Assembly: GCA_964428835.1 (NCBI GenBank)
Contig: CAYRZQ010000004.1
Span: 1 to 64,000 of the forward strand
Direction: 5' to 3'
DNA: 64,000 nucleotides
DNA from: JAIXWP01 sp964428835
Lineage (GTDB): Bacteria; Bacteroidota; Bacteroidia; Flavobacteriales_D; Sanyastnellaceae
Positions 33,030 through 41,204 of the stretch are shown here, piece after piece (position 1 is the first letter of the stretch; each line of letters begins with the position of its first letter). Under the pieces are notes generated by a model that saw nothing but the letters and a program-made list of their open reading frames with translations, was not told where the DNA came from and did no database searches. The position numbers were made by a program, and so were the translations under genes.

Positions 33030-36000
33030 ATGAAAACATTGAAATTCAAACATTCGATTACCAGCATTTTGGGAATGCTGTTATTAGTAGTGCAAGTTAC
33101 TGGACAATCCGTTCCGGAGTCTCCGTGCGGTAGCGATCATAAAAATGATAGTCTATTTCAAAATGATCCTCGATTCGCCCGCTCAATGTTTTTGCTTGAA
33201 TCAAAGATCAATGCTGAACGTCAGCTTTCATCTGAAGAGAGGTCAAACACTATACATACCTTGCCTGTGGTGGTTCACATCATTCATGAAGGTGAACCTT
33301 ACGGACAAGGATCGAATATTACAGATGAACAGATTTTTAGTGCTATTGAGGCTCTAAATGAGGATTTTCGTCGTATGCCTGGAACGAATGGTTTTGGAGC
33401 TGGCGTGGATGTGCAGATTCAGTTTTGTTTGGCATCAAGAAATCCCCAAGGTCAGCCAACCACAGGCATCGTGAGAGTTAATGGAAGTTCTGTACCTCTT
33501 TACGCAGAACAAGGAATACAATCCAGTTCTAATAATGGCGCAAACGAAGCCGCAGTAAAAGCGCTCAGCACATGGCCAAGAACCTCTTATGTGAACATTT
33601 GGGTAGTAAATGAAATTGGTAACAATGACGCAGGAAGCGGTATACAAGGCTATGCATATTTTCCATTTGATAATCCCATTGATGGCATTGTAGTGCTTCA
33701 TAATGCTTTTGGAACTGTTGGTAATCTCAAGTCATACACCAACATGAATCGAACGCTGACGCATGAATTGGGACATTACTTAGGTCTATTTCACACGTTC
33801 CATGATACGAACACATGCACCGAGGTAAGTTGTAGCACGGGCGGAGATCGCGTGTGTGATACTCCACCTACAACGCTCAACGCTTCTTGTAGCAGCCCAG
33901 CATGCGGTGGTACACAACAAGTAGCAAACTATCTTGACTATACCAATCAGTCGTGTCAAAACATGTTTACCGAGGGTCAGAAAGTTCGAATGAGAACTAC
34001 TTTAGAAACTCAGCGAACTTCAATGCTATCTTCTTTGGGTTGTATGCCAGTATATTCAAGAGATGCTGGAATCACAGCAGTACTGGCTCCAGTTGGTACT
34101 AGCTGTAACACCAGTTATAACCCTGTTGTTACGCTCACAAACTTTGGCTCGTCCGTGTTGACCTCTGTTACTATCAACTACAATGTGAATGGAACCAATG
34201 GTAGTACATTTTCATGGACAGGCAGTCTTGCATCGGGGTCAAGTACCTCGGTATCATTGCCAGCTATTACTGTAGGATTAGGCAACATGACCTTTTATGC
34301 TTTCACCTCTAATCCCAATGGATTGGCAGACGAAAACAATTCGAATAATCAAAGCACATCTTCATTCGTTGTCACCTCTGGTGCTACTTTGACCTTGACA
34401 GTAGTTGTCGATTTCTTTGGTGCCGAAAACACGTGGCAAATTAGAGATGCGAACAATAATATTATGGACTTTGGTGGGCCATATATTAATAACTCACAAG
34501 GAACTGTATTTACAGAATCTCTGTGCCTACCTAATGGATGCTATTCTTTGGTCTTCTTCGATTCTTATGGTGACGGACAGTCGTTTTCGAATGGTTCATT
34601 TACTTTGAGAGATCAAAACAACACTGTGTTAGTGACTCGAAGCGGCAACTGGGGAGCGATCTCGACCAATCCATTTTGTGTGACAGGAGCTCCCGAAGGC
34701 GCGGCGCCGACAGCAGCTTTTACAGTTAGCGACAACTTGATTTGTGCGAATAGTAATGTGAATTTCACTTATACAGGAACGAATGCGCCCACTTCTTACT
34801 CATGGGCTTTTGAAGGAGCTTCAACGGCTACATCAACCGCCGTTAATCCCCAAAACATTTCATACCCAAATGCAGGAACATTCGATGTAACATTAACAGT
34901 AACCAATGAGTTTGGAAGCAACACATACACCTGCACAGACTGTGTGACAGTATCGAATCCTCCAACGGTATCATTTACTATTTCCAACGTATCTTGTGCA
35001 GGAGGAACGAACGGAAGTATTGTGACTAATGTTAGCGGAGGGAATGCGCCATATTCTTACGCTTGGGTCAATGGTCCGGCTACTGCCAATAGAACTGGTC
35101 TTGCTGCTGGAACTTATAATCTTGTGGTAACCGATTCGCAAGGTTGCGTGAGACAATCTGTAGCAACAATAACTCAACCTTCTGCTCTTGCCATCACAAG
35201 CACTGTAAATAATGTTTTATGCGCAGGAGGAAATGATGGATCTATCAGTGTTAATGCTACAGGTGGTACTGGAAATAAAACTTACAGCTGGAGCAATGGA
35301 ATGCAAGGAGCCAGTATCGCTGGACTCGCAGCTGGGAACTATGTTGTAACTGTATCAGATGCCAATGGTTGTTCAACCAATCAAACCATAAGTGTGAGTC
35401 AACCAGCAGCTCTTCAAGCATCTGTTTTTCATAGCGATTTAACTTGTAATGCTTCCAACGATGGAAATGCCGTAGCATCGAGTGTTGGGGGTACAGGTGT
35501 CATTACCTTCTCATGGAGTAATGGCCAAACAGGACAGTTTTTAACTGATCTAAGCGCGGGAGTGTACATTTTAACAGCCACTGATGCTAATGGCTGTACA
35601 GATATAGAATCATTCATTGTGGAGCAGCCGGATATTCTTGTAGCTAATGTTATCGTAACTGGTCCTGAAACATGTATTGGAAATGACGGATCTGCTATTG
35701 TTGACGTACAAGGTGGCAGTGGCTCTTATTCAATTGTTTGGGGAAATGGAAACACTGGTGAATTGCTTCAAGGTGCTAGCGCAGGTGAATACGTGATAGG
35801 AATTGTAGATGAAAGCGGCTGTAGTCTAAGTGCATCTGTTGTTATTCCTTACGAATGCAATATCAATATTCCAACAACTCAATTGATTTCATCTGATTGT
35901 GGTGCACAAAATGTTGCCTTGTCATCAGTGATTACTTGTAATCCAGTTGAAAATGCAAGTATGTATCAATGGAAATTTGCCACACCTACAGGTTTGGTTG

Positions 36001-36722
36001 TTGCCGAAGAATTTACTCTAGGTAATCAATTTTATCTTGGACAATCTTCTGCTATTACCAATAATATGTCACTGATTGTTTCTGTAAAAGCAATGGTGAA
36101 CAGCGTTTGGGGCGGATTTGGACAAGGTTGTGCTTTGGCAACAGAACAAGTTCTTGGAACCACAGCACTCGTTGAAGCTGATTGTGGCGTGGTGATTTCC
36201 TCATGGGATCAAGTAATCAGCGCCAGCTTATTGCCCAACTCTGCTACATACGAGTGGATGTTTACCAGTTCCAATGGGACAATCACATCTACTACTATCG
36301 GAAATACACTCACTATTTCAGAATCACTTGGTTTGATAAATAATACGGAGTATGCTGTCATTGTGAGAGCACAAATTCCAGGCTTAGGATTTACTGAATG
36401 GGGCGTACCATGTAATATTAATATAGCAATTAATACTGTTGGCATTGAGCAGATGAATAACACCTCGGTGGTCATTTATCCCAATCCAAGTGATGGAGAG
36501 TCCTTCACTATGTTGTTTAATGAAGGAATGAATGCTACAGGAATTGAGGCTATCCAAATATTTAACAACAAGGGACAACTAGTAGAAAGTTTCAAACCAA
36601 ACTTCACTGGTGGCAACAGCCGAATCGACCATCGTTTTAGCAACAAGCTCAGCTCGGGAATCTACTTTGTACAGTACTTGTCAGCTGGCATTCGATATGA
36701 AGAAAAACTTATTGTGAGATAG
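33030..36722 (+). CDS. secreted M43 (cytophagalysin-like) metalloprotease with PKD, SprB repeats and type A T9SS domain
   Basis: 1230 residues. Signal peptide about 1-26. The pappalysin-type M43 catalytic domain (about 70-335) has the zinc motif HELGHYLGLFH near residue 245 and the family hallmarks EDFRRMPG, CDTPP and NYLDYTNQSCQNMFTEGQ with the Met-turn. A CARDB-like module (about 345-450), a further beta domain, one PKD domain (about 565-648, with SYSWAFEGA and NPQNISYPNAGTFDVTLTV), four SprB-type repeats (about 646-945) and two Fn3-like modules follow. The C-terminal 80 residues (VVIYPNPSDGES, IFNNKGQLV, LSSGIYFVQYLS, EEKLIVR) are a type A T9SS domain. Predicted large secreted or surface protease. 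A terminator follows the stop. Confidence 0.93.
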   Translation: MKTLKFKHSITSILGMLLLVVQVTGQSVPESPCGSDHKNDSLFQNDPRFARSMFLLESKINAERQLSSEERSNTIHTLPVVVHIIHEGEPYGQGSNITDEQIFSAIEALNEDFRRMPGTNGFGAGVDVQIQFCLASRNPQGQPTTGIVRVNGSSVPLYAEQGIQSSSNNGANEAAVKALSTWPRTSYVNIWVVNEIGNNDAGSGIQGYAYFPFDNPIDGIVVLHNAFGTVGNLKSYTNMNRTLTHELGHYLGLFHTFHDTNTCTEVSCSTGGDRVCDTPPTTLNASCSSPACGGTQQVANYLDYTNQSCQNMFTEGQKVRMRTTLETQRTSMLSSLGCMPVYSRDAGITAVLAPVGTSCNTSYNPVVTLTNFGSSVLTSVTINYNVNGTNGSTFSWTGSLASGSSTSVSLPAITVGLGNMTFYAFTSNPNGLADENNSNNQSTSSFVVTSGATLTLTVVVDFFGAENTWQIRDANNNIMDFGGPYINNSQGTVFTESLCLPNGCYSLVFFDSYGDGQSFSNGSFTLRDQNNTVLVTRSGNWGAISTNPFCVTGAPEGAAPTAAFTVSDNLICANSNVNFTYTGTNAPTSYSWAFEGASTATSTAVNPQNISYPNAGTFDVTLTVTNEFGSNTYTCTDCVTVSNPPTVSFTISNVSCAGGTNGSIVTNVSGGNAPYSYAWVNGPATANRTGLAAGTYNLVVTDSQGCVRQSVATITQPSALAITSTVNNVLCAGGNDGSISVNATGGTGNKTYSWSNGMQGASIAGLAAGNYVVTVSDANGCSTNQTISVSQPAALQASVFHSDLTCNASNDGNAVASSVGGTGVITFSWSNGQTGQFLTDLSAGVYILTATDANGCTDIESFIVEQPDILVANVIVTGPETCIGNDGSAIVDVQGGSGSYSIVWGNGNTGELLQGASAGEYVIGIVDESGCSLSASVVIPYECNINIPTTQLISSDCGAQNVALSSVITCNPVENASMYQWKFATPTGLVVAEEFTLGNQFYLGQSSAITNNMSLIVSVKAMVNSVWGGFGQGCALATEQVLGTTALVEADCGVVISSWDQVISASLLPNSATYEWMFTSSNGTITSTTIGNTLTISESLGLINNTEYAVIVRAQIPGLGFTEWGVPCNINIAINTVGIEQMNNTSVVIYPNPSDGESFTMLFNEGMNATGIEAIQIFNNKGQLVESFKPNFTGGNSRIDHRFSNKLSSGIYFVQYLSAGIRYEEKLIVR
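34966..35866 (+). repeat. four tandem SprB-type repeats inside the M43 protease gene
   Basis: Four units of about 73-75 residues. Each has [CT]-C-x-G/S-N-[DG]-G-[SN]-[IA] near its start, a GG-x-[GA] and W-x-[ND]-G turn in the middle, the L/S-A-G-x-Y-x-[LV] motif, and D-x-x-G-C near the end, followed by QP. These match repeats of the gliding adhesin SprB. Divergence between units is high at the DNA level, so this is an old array. Confidence 0.85.
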
Positions 36723-36762
36723 AGGATATAGGGTGGAGACCAATTTACTTTGGTCTAAAGTA

Positions 36763-36797
36763 GAAAGCCCACACATCGCAAGATGTTGTGGGCTTTC
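36763..36797. terminator. terminator between the M43 protease and pgmB genes
   Basis: Stem GAAAGCCCAC / GTGGGCTTTC with a roughly 15-nt loop, flanked by AT-rich sequence on both sides. It lies between two convergent genes, so it may act in both directions; the T-runs are short. Confidence 0.65.
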
Positions 36798-36817
36798 GAA
36801 ATTTTATAGGTAATGAT

Positions 36818-37456
36818 TTACAATTCTGAAAGTTGGATGGAAGCCAAGCTATCCACTACTCTGTCTGCTTGAGAAAGGATTTTGGGATCTCCGATACCTA
36901 CGCATCTAAACCCACCAGCCTTTGCTGCTTCGACACCTGATATAGCGTCTTCAAAAACGACACATTCGGCAGGTGCGAGATCCATTTCCCTAGCTGCTCT
37001 TAAAAACACCTCAGGATTTGGTTTTGAAAGAGTGATTTTATTTCCATCTACTATGCTATCAAACAAATGAATGATTTCGAGTTTCTCCAAAATTAAAATT
37101 GCATTTTTACTTGAAGATCCCAAAGCCACTTTCACATCATTCGATTTGCAGGCAGTTAAAAATTCGAATGTTCCCGGGAGCATATCTTCAGGCGTCACCT
37201 CTTCCACGAAGTCCAGATACCATTTATTTTTAAGCTCCATCAATTCTAACTTCTTCTGACTATTGAGCTCTAGGTTTCCCCATGAAAGTATTTTTTCAAG
37301 AGAGTCCACTCTGCTCACACCTTTCAACTGCTCGTTTTGATGCTCTGTGAATGGAATGCCGAGAGAATCCGCCAAGCGTTGCCAAGCCTTAAAATGAAAT
37401 TTCGCTGTGTCAACGATGACACCATCCATATCGAATATACATGCCTTCACAGCCAT
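36818..37456 (-). CDS. pgmB: beta-phosphoglucomutase (HAD family)
   Basis: 212 residues. HAD motif I FDMDGVIVDT with the nucleophile and acid Asp pair, the cap-domain stretch GVSRVDSLEKIL characteristic of beta-PGM, motif II GSSSKNA, motif III SKPNPEVFL and motif IV VFEDAISGVEAAKAGG. It interconverts beta-glucose-1-phosphate and glucose-6-phosphate, usually downstream of maltose or trehalose phosphorylases; none is in the window. It is the last gene of a minus-strand run pfkA-gap-sugar kinase-pgmB, 4 nt after the kinase stop. Confidence 0.93.
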   Translation of the reverse strand: MAVKACIFDMDGVIVDTAKFHFKAWQRLADSLGIPFTEHQNEQLKGVSRVDSLEKILSWGNLELNSQKKLELMELKNKWYLDFVEEVTPEDMLPGTFEFLTACKSNDVKVALGSSSKNAILILEKLEIIHLFDSIVDGNKITLSKPNPEVFLRAAREMDLAPAECVVFEDAISGVEAAKAGGFRCVGIGDPKILSQADRVVDSLASIQLSEL

Positions 37457-37460
37457 ATCT

Positions 37461-38321
37461 TTAAGCCAAATGAAGTTTAAATCTTACGTGATAATCAACC
37501 AAACCATCAATTGGCTTACGCACAATGCGCCCCAATCTAATTCCGGTTTGAGCGGCTGCTTTTTCCAAACAATCATGGAAATAATGGCCTATACTGCCAA
37601 CGAAGTGCACAGGAACTTGATTCCAGTTGGCATAACATTTTACATGTATTTCAATAAAATGTACCATGCCTTTTGTCACCCAGTTTTTCACATGAGGGTG
37701 ATCGCTGTGCTGACCAATAAACTTCATAAAGCTCGCGAGATATACGTTTGCGTTAGGTTCGCGATAGACACGAGAGATGATTTCATCTTTTGATGGTGCG
37801 TGAAAATCCTCGAAGGCTTTTGCTAGGTCTGCTGGCAACTTTTTATAAAAATACTCCTGTAAAAGAATTTTCCCAAAGTAACTTCCACTGGCTTCATCTC
37901 CGAGGATGTAGGCCAATGAAGGCACTTCTTCATAAACTTCTTTCCCATCGAAATAGCAAGAATTGCTGCCGGTTCCGAGGATACAAGCTATACAAGGTTC
38001 GCCATCGTATGTGCTCATAGCTGAGCCCAAAAGATCGTGGTCAACCAGTATATCAGCATTTTTAAAAACTCTTTCTAATCCTGTTCGCATGATAGCGCAC
38101 ATTTCGTCTGTGGAGCTACCTGCCCCATAGAAATATATGCTCTTCACATCGCCTGCAATATTGAATAATTCGCTATTTGCTTTAAGCGCCTCTTCAATCA
38201 CATCTGGATTATGAAAGTATGGGTTCAAACCCATAGTTTGAAAGTCACCAAGACGTGCGCCTTTGTCGTCTATCAGGGCCCAATCGCATTTAGTGGATCC
38301 GCTGTCGGCAATTAAGATCAT
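37461..38321 (-). CDS. BadF/BadG-type ATPase, putative N-acetylglucosamine kinase
   Basis: 286 residues. The ASKHA phosphate-1 loop ADSGSTKCDWALID (4-17), a second loop ILGTGSNSCYFDG (about 117-129) and the GDEASGSYFGKILLQEYFY segment are typical of BadF/BcrA-type sugar kinases annotated as GlcNAc kinases in Bacteroidetes. It would phosphorylate an amino sugar (or related hexose) with ATP in the cytoplasm. Substrate is inferred from family and from its place between gap and pgmB. No murQ/nagA neighbour supports the exact sugar. Confidence 0.85.
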   Translation of the reverse strand: MILIADSGSTKCDWALIDDKGARLGDFQTMGLNPYFHNPDVIEEALKANSELFNIAGDVKSIYFYGAGSSTDEMCAIMRTGLERVFKNADILVDHDLLGSAMSTYDGEPCIACILGTGSNSCYFDGKEVYEEVPSLAYILGDEASGSYFGKILLQEYFYKKLPADLAKAFEDFHAPSKDEIISRVYREPNANVYLASFMKFIGQHSDHPHVKNWVTKGMVHFIEIHVKCYANWNQVPVHFVGSIGHYFHDCLEKAAAQTGIRLGRIVRKPIDGLVDYHVRFKLHLA

Positions 38322-38353
38322 TGGTTAGTGGTTGGTTTGGTTAAGTGGTCAAA

Positions 38354-39337
38354 TTATAATCTAGCAACGAGGTCACATACACGTTGTGAGTACCCTGCTT
38401 CATTGTCGTACCAGCCCATCACTTTCACGAGATTGCCGTTTACTGAAGTCAAAGCAGCATCAAATATACAAGAGTGTAGATTACCTACAATATCAATCGA
38501 CACGATTGGATCTGTGCAATACTCAATAATTCCCTTCATGGTGGTTTCAGCAGCTTCTTTGATTGCAGCATTAACCTCTTCTTTTGTAACTTCTCTGCTC
38601 AAGATGGCTACGAGGTCAGTCAATGAACCGTCTGGAGTTGGTACACGTACCGCTACGCCGTCCAACTTACCTTTGAGTGTTGGCAACACCTCTCCTACTG
38701 CTTTTGCAGCGCCAGTTGAAGTTGGTACCATGCTCAAAGCAGCGGCACGAGCTCTGCGTAAATCTTTGTGCGGAGCATCTTGCAAGCGTTGGTCAGCAGT
38801 GTAAGCGTGAACAGTGGTAATATATCCCTTTTCAATACCGAATTTATCGTTTAGAACCTTCGCCATTGGAGCCAGGCAGTTGGTGGTACAGCTCGCATTC
38901 GACAGAATGGTGTCTGACTCTACAATCATATCTTCGTTTACACCAAGAACGATTGTTTTCACACCTCCAGTTGCCGGAGCGCTGATTACAACCTTTTTGG
39001 CACCTGCAGCAATGTGTTTACCAGCGCCTTCTTTATCTGTAAAAATACCAGTCGATTCAACTACTACGTCCACATTCAAATCACCCCATGGAAGTGCTGC
39101 TGGGTCTTTTTGCGCATAAACCTTGATAGATTTTCCATTTACAATTAAAGCGCCATCACCAGCTGCAACAGTGCCTTGAAATCTGCCGTGAACGCTATCA
39201 TACTTGAGCAAATGTGCTAACGTGGCTACATCCGTCAAATCGTTGATTGCTACAATTTCAATGTTTGGGTTTTGGATCAATCCTCTCAAACACATTCTAC
39301 CGATGCGACCAAAACCATTTATTGCTACTTTTTTCAT
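38354..39337 (-). CDS. gap: glyceraldehyde-3-phosphate dehydrogenase
   Basis: 327 residues, normal length. N-terminal NAD-binding INGFGRIGRMCLRG, catalytic Cys in SNASCTTNCLAPMAKV (about residue 149), the phosphate-site RRARAAALSMVPTSTGAAKA loop and the C-terminal WYDNEAGYSQRV. It oxidises glyceraldehyde-3-phosphate to 1,3-bisphosphoglycerate in glycolysis. It sits 28 nt downstream of pfkA and 32 nt upstream of the sugar kinase gene, and so is probably under the regulatory region at 40.4 kb. Confidence 0.97.
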   Translation of the reverse strand: MKKVAINGFGRIGRMCLRGLIQNPNIEIVAINDLTDVATLAHLLKYDSVHGRFQGTVAAGDGALIVNGKSIKVYAQKDPAALPWGDLNVDVVVESTGIFTDKEGAGKHIAAGAKKVVISAPATGGVKTIVLGVNEDMIVESDTILSNASCTTNCLAPMAKVLNDKFGIEKGYITTVHAYTADQRLQDAPHKDLRRARAAALSMVPTSTGAAKAVGEVLPTLKGKLDGVAVRVPTPDGSLTDLVAILSREVTKEEVNAAIKEAAETTMKGIIEYCTDPIVSIDIVGNLHSCIFDAALTSVNGNLVKVMGWYDNEAGYSQRVCDLVARL

Positions 39338-39365
39338 TTTTGTTTTTAATAAAATAATTAATTGA

Positions 39366-40349
39366 TTAAATGCTGAGGATGCGCGCTATTCGCAACTCAT
39401 CGCGATTAGGCACATTCGCTCTAGTGATAGACTCTTCAAGTGAAGTGTAGCTTTCACGGTCGTTTATAATTCCGACCATTACATCTTTTCTTCCCTGAAG
39501 CAAACCCTCTACAGCAGCAACCCCCATTCTACTTGCCAACACACGGTCATAGCAGCTTGGGTTGCCACCTCTTTGAAGGTGTCCCAAGACAGATACACGC
39601 GTTTCGTACTCGGAGTACTTTTCGCTAACTGTTTTGGCAATTTCATAAGCGCCACCGCTCTTTGAACCTTCGGCTACAATTACAATACTTGAAGTCTTTC
39701 CACTTTCCTCAGTGCTTCTGAGAGTTTCTACCAACTCGTCGACGCTCATTTCGTCTTCGGGTAGAATAATTGCAATTGCTCCTGTAGCGATTCCCGCTTT
39801 TAATGCGATGAAACCGCTATGTCTTCCCATCACCTCCACAAAGAACAATCGATTGTGAGAGGTGGCGGTATCTCTGATTTTATCTACAGCATCTACAACG
39901 GTATTTGTCGCAGTGTCAAAACCGATGCAGTGGTCTGTACCATACAAGTCGTTATCTATGGAACCTGGAATGCCAATTACGGGGATTCCAAATTCCTTTT
40001 GAAATATATGCGCTCCCGTGAATGTACCGTTACCACCGATGGTGATCAAGGCATCTACTCCATTCTTTTTCAAGTTTTCGAACGCTTTCCTTCTTCCCTC
40101 TTCTGTCATGAACTCTTTGCTGCGCGAACTTTTCAAGATGGTGCCTCCACGACCGAGAATTTTTGCTACAGAGCGTTCATTCAATCGCTTGAAGTCGCCT
40201 TCAATCATACCTTGATATCCTTGGAAAATACCTTCACATTCAACGTTGTGATATACACATGCTCTAACCACCGCACGAATTGCGGCATTCATTCCCGGAG
40301 CGTCACCACCACTGGTCAAAACTCCGATTCTTTTTATTGCATTTGGCAT
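39366..40349 (-). CDS. pfkA: 6-phosphofructokinase
   Basis: 327 residues. ATP-dependent PFK-A signatures: GVLTSGGDAPGMNAAIRAVVR (Gly at the ATP site), GGNGTFTGA, PGSIDNDLYGTDHCIGFDTA with the catalytic Asp, and VEVMGRHSGFIAL, then LGHLQRGG. It commits fructose-6-phosphate to glycolysis. It is the first gene of the minus-strand sugar cluster, divergent from a Nudix/wHTH regulator, with a 172-bp intergenic region holding two 21-bp palindromes; the nearer one is centred about 58 bp upstream of the pfkA start. Confidence 0.97.
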   Translation of the reverse strand: MPNAIKRIGVLTSGGDAPGMNAAIRAVVRACVYHNVECEGIFQGYQGMIEGDFKRLNERSVAKILGRGGTILKSSRSKEFMTEEGRRKAFENLKKNGVDALITIGGNGTFTGAHIFQKEFGIPVIGIPGSIDNDLYGTDHCIGFDTATNTVVDAVDKIRDTATSHNRLFFVEVMGRHSGFIALKAGIATGAIAIILPEDEMSVDELVETLRSTEESGKTSSIVIVAEGSKSGGAYEIAKTVSEKYSEYETRVSVLGHLQRGGNPSCYDRVLASRMGVAAVEGLLQGRKDVMVGIINDRESYTSLEESITRANVPNRDELRIARILSI

Positions 40350-40396
40350 ATTGATTTCTTTGCGCCGAAGTTATATGAAATTCAGCGGGGACGAAC

Positions 40397-40417
40397 TTAG
40401 TGTAATTTTTACACTAA
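40397..40417. promoter_or_regulatory. 21-bp palindromic operator, copy 1 (TTAGTGT-N7-ACACTAA)
   Basis: Perfect 7-bp inverted half-sites TTAGTGT and ACACTAA separated by AATTTTT. If the spacer's outer bases are included the symmetry extends to TTAGTGTAA / TTACACTAA. It lies 48-68 bp upstream of pfkA. A second copy of identical geometry lies 97 bp away near the regulator gene; the recurrence in one intergenic region is the main evidence that this is a binding site. Confidence 0.75.
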
Positions 40418-40488
40418 CACAAATCAGGATTACTTTTTTTACAAAAAATAATTTTTTGGTTGTGATATAAATTCACAGTAGCGTCCTG

Positions 40489-40496
40489 TATATTTG
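40489..40496 (+). promoter_or_regulatory. -7 promoter element (TATATTTG) of the Nudix-type regulator gene
   Basis: Exact TAnnTTTG match 25 nt before the ATG at 40522. Its last three bases overlap operator copy 2, so a bound regulator would block RNA polymerase. Confidence 0.55.
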
Positions 40497-40514
40497 GTGT
40501 CAATAATACACTAA
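40494..40514. promoter_or_regulatory. 21-bp palindromic operator, copy 2 (TTGGTGT-N7-ACACTAA)
   Basis: Same half-site and 7-nt spacing as copy 1 with a single A-to-G change in the left arm. It begins inside the -7 element and ends 7 nt before the regulator's ATG, the position expected for autorepression. Confidence 0.7.
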
Positions 40515-40521
40515 GCCCCCT

Positions 40522-41202
40522 ATGGACGTTTCTGTTGACTGTGTCGTTTTTGGATTTGATGATCAGAAGTTAAAACTACTGCTAATTGAGCAAAAGCAGC
40601 CTGGCGGAGGTGCGTCTATCAAATTGCAAAAAGCCCTTCCTGGTGACTTGCTCATGGATGACGAGAGTCTGGATGAGGCAGCTCGCCGCGTTCTTTCTGA
40701 GCTTACAAGTCTAGAAGGCATTTATCTTAAACAATTCCATGCTTTCGGCGATCCCAATCGTGTAAGAGGCTTGAAGGATCAGGAATGGTTGAGAAGTTTT
40801 CGAAATAATCCGGAGCGTAGAGTATTGACGGTTGGCTATTATTCTCTTGTAAAAATGGAGGATTTCAATCCAAAAGCCGCGTCTTTTGCTGGAAAGGCTC
40901 AGTGGATTGACGTGTATAAGATCCCTGCACTTGCATTCGACCACAATGAAATCGTGGATGAGGCATTGAAAATGTTGCGTCATGAATTAGTGGCCGACAA
41001 TATTGGTTTTGAATTATTACCCGAGAAATTCACCCTATCACAGCTTCAGCGACTTCATGAGATTATTTTGGATAAAAAATTAGACAAGCGCAATTTCCGC
41101 AAGAATATTCTCAAAAATGACCGTGTGAAGGCATTGAATGAAAAACAAAAAGGCGTGCTTCATAAGCCCGCCCAGTTGTTTAAATTCGACCGAGTAGAGT
41201 AA
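40522..41202 (+). CDS. transcriptional regulator with degenerate Nudix domain and winged helix (NrtR/AraR-like)
   Basis: 226 residues. Residues 1-145 have the Nudix fold order (VDCVVFGFDDQKLKLLLIEQK, then KALPGDLLMDDESLDEAARRVLSEL), but the Nudix box has lost its catalytic acids: the RExxEE core is RVLSEL. The C-terminal 75 residues (FTLSQLQRLHEIILDKKLDKRNFRKNIL) form the winged-helix DNA-binding domain of NrtR-type regulators. In Bacteroidetes such proteins are sugar-responsive repressors (AraR) or NAD regulators. Divergence from pfkA and the paired palindromes point to control of the pfkA-gap-kinase-pgmB cluster plus itself; the effector is unknown. The stop is 2 nt from the convergent ilvE stop. 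Confidence 0.88.
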   Translation: MDVSVDCVVFGFDDQKLKLLLIEQKQPGGGASIKLQKALPGDLLMDDESLDEAARRVLSELTSLEGIYLKQFHAFGDPNRVRGLKDQEWLRSFRNNPERRVLTVGYYSLVKMEDFNPKAASFAGKAQWIDVYKIPALAFDHNEIVDEALKMLRHELVADNIGFELLPEKFTLSQLQRLHEIILDKKLDKRNFRKNILKNDRVKALNEKQKGVLHKPAQLFKFDRVE

Positions 41203-41204
41203 TT

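Noticed and set aside
39819..40400. 193-codon open frame on the plus strand opposite pfkA
   Set aside because: It is wholly antisense to a well-conserved pfkA, its translation has no recognisable domain or sensible composition, and it runs across operator copy 1. It is an artefact of the codon pattern on the other strand.
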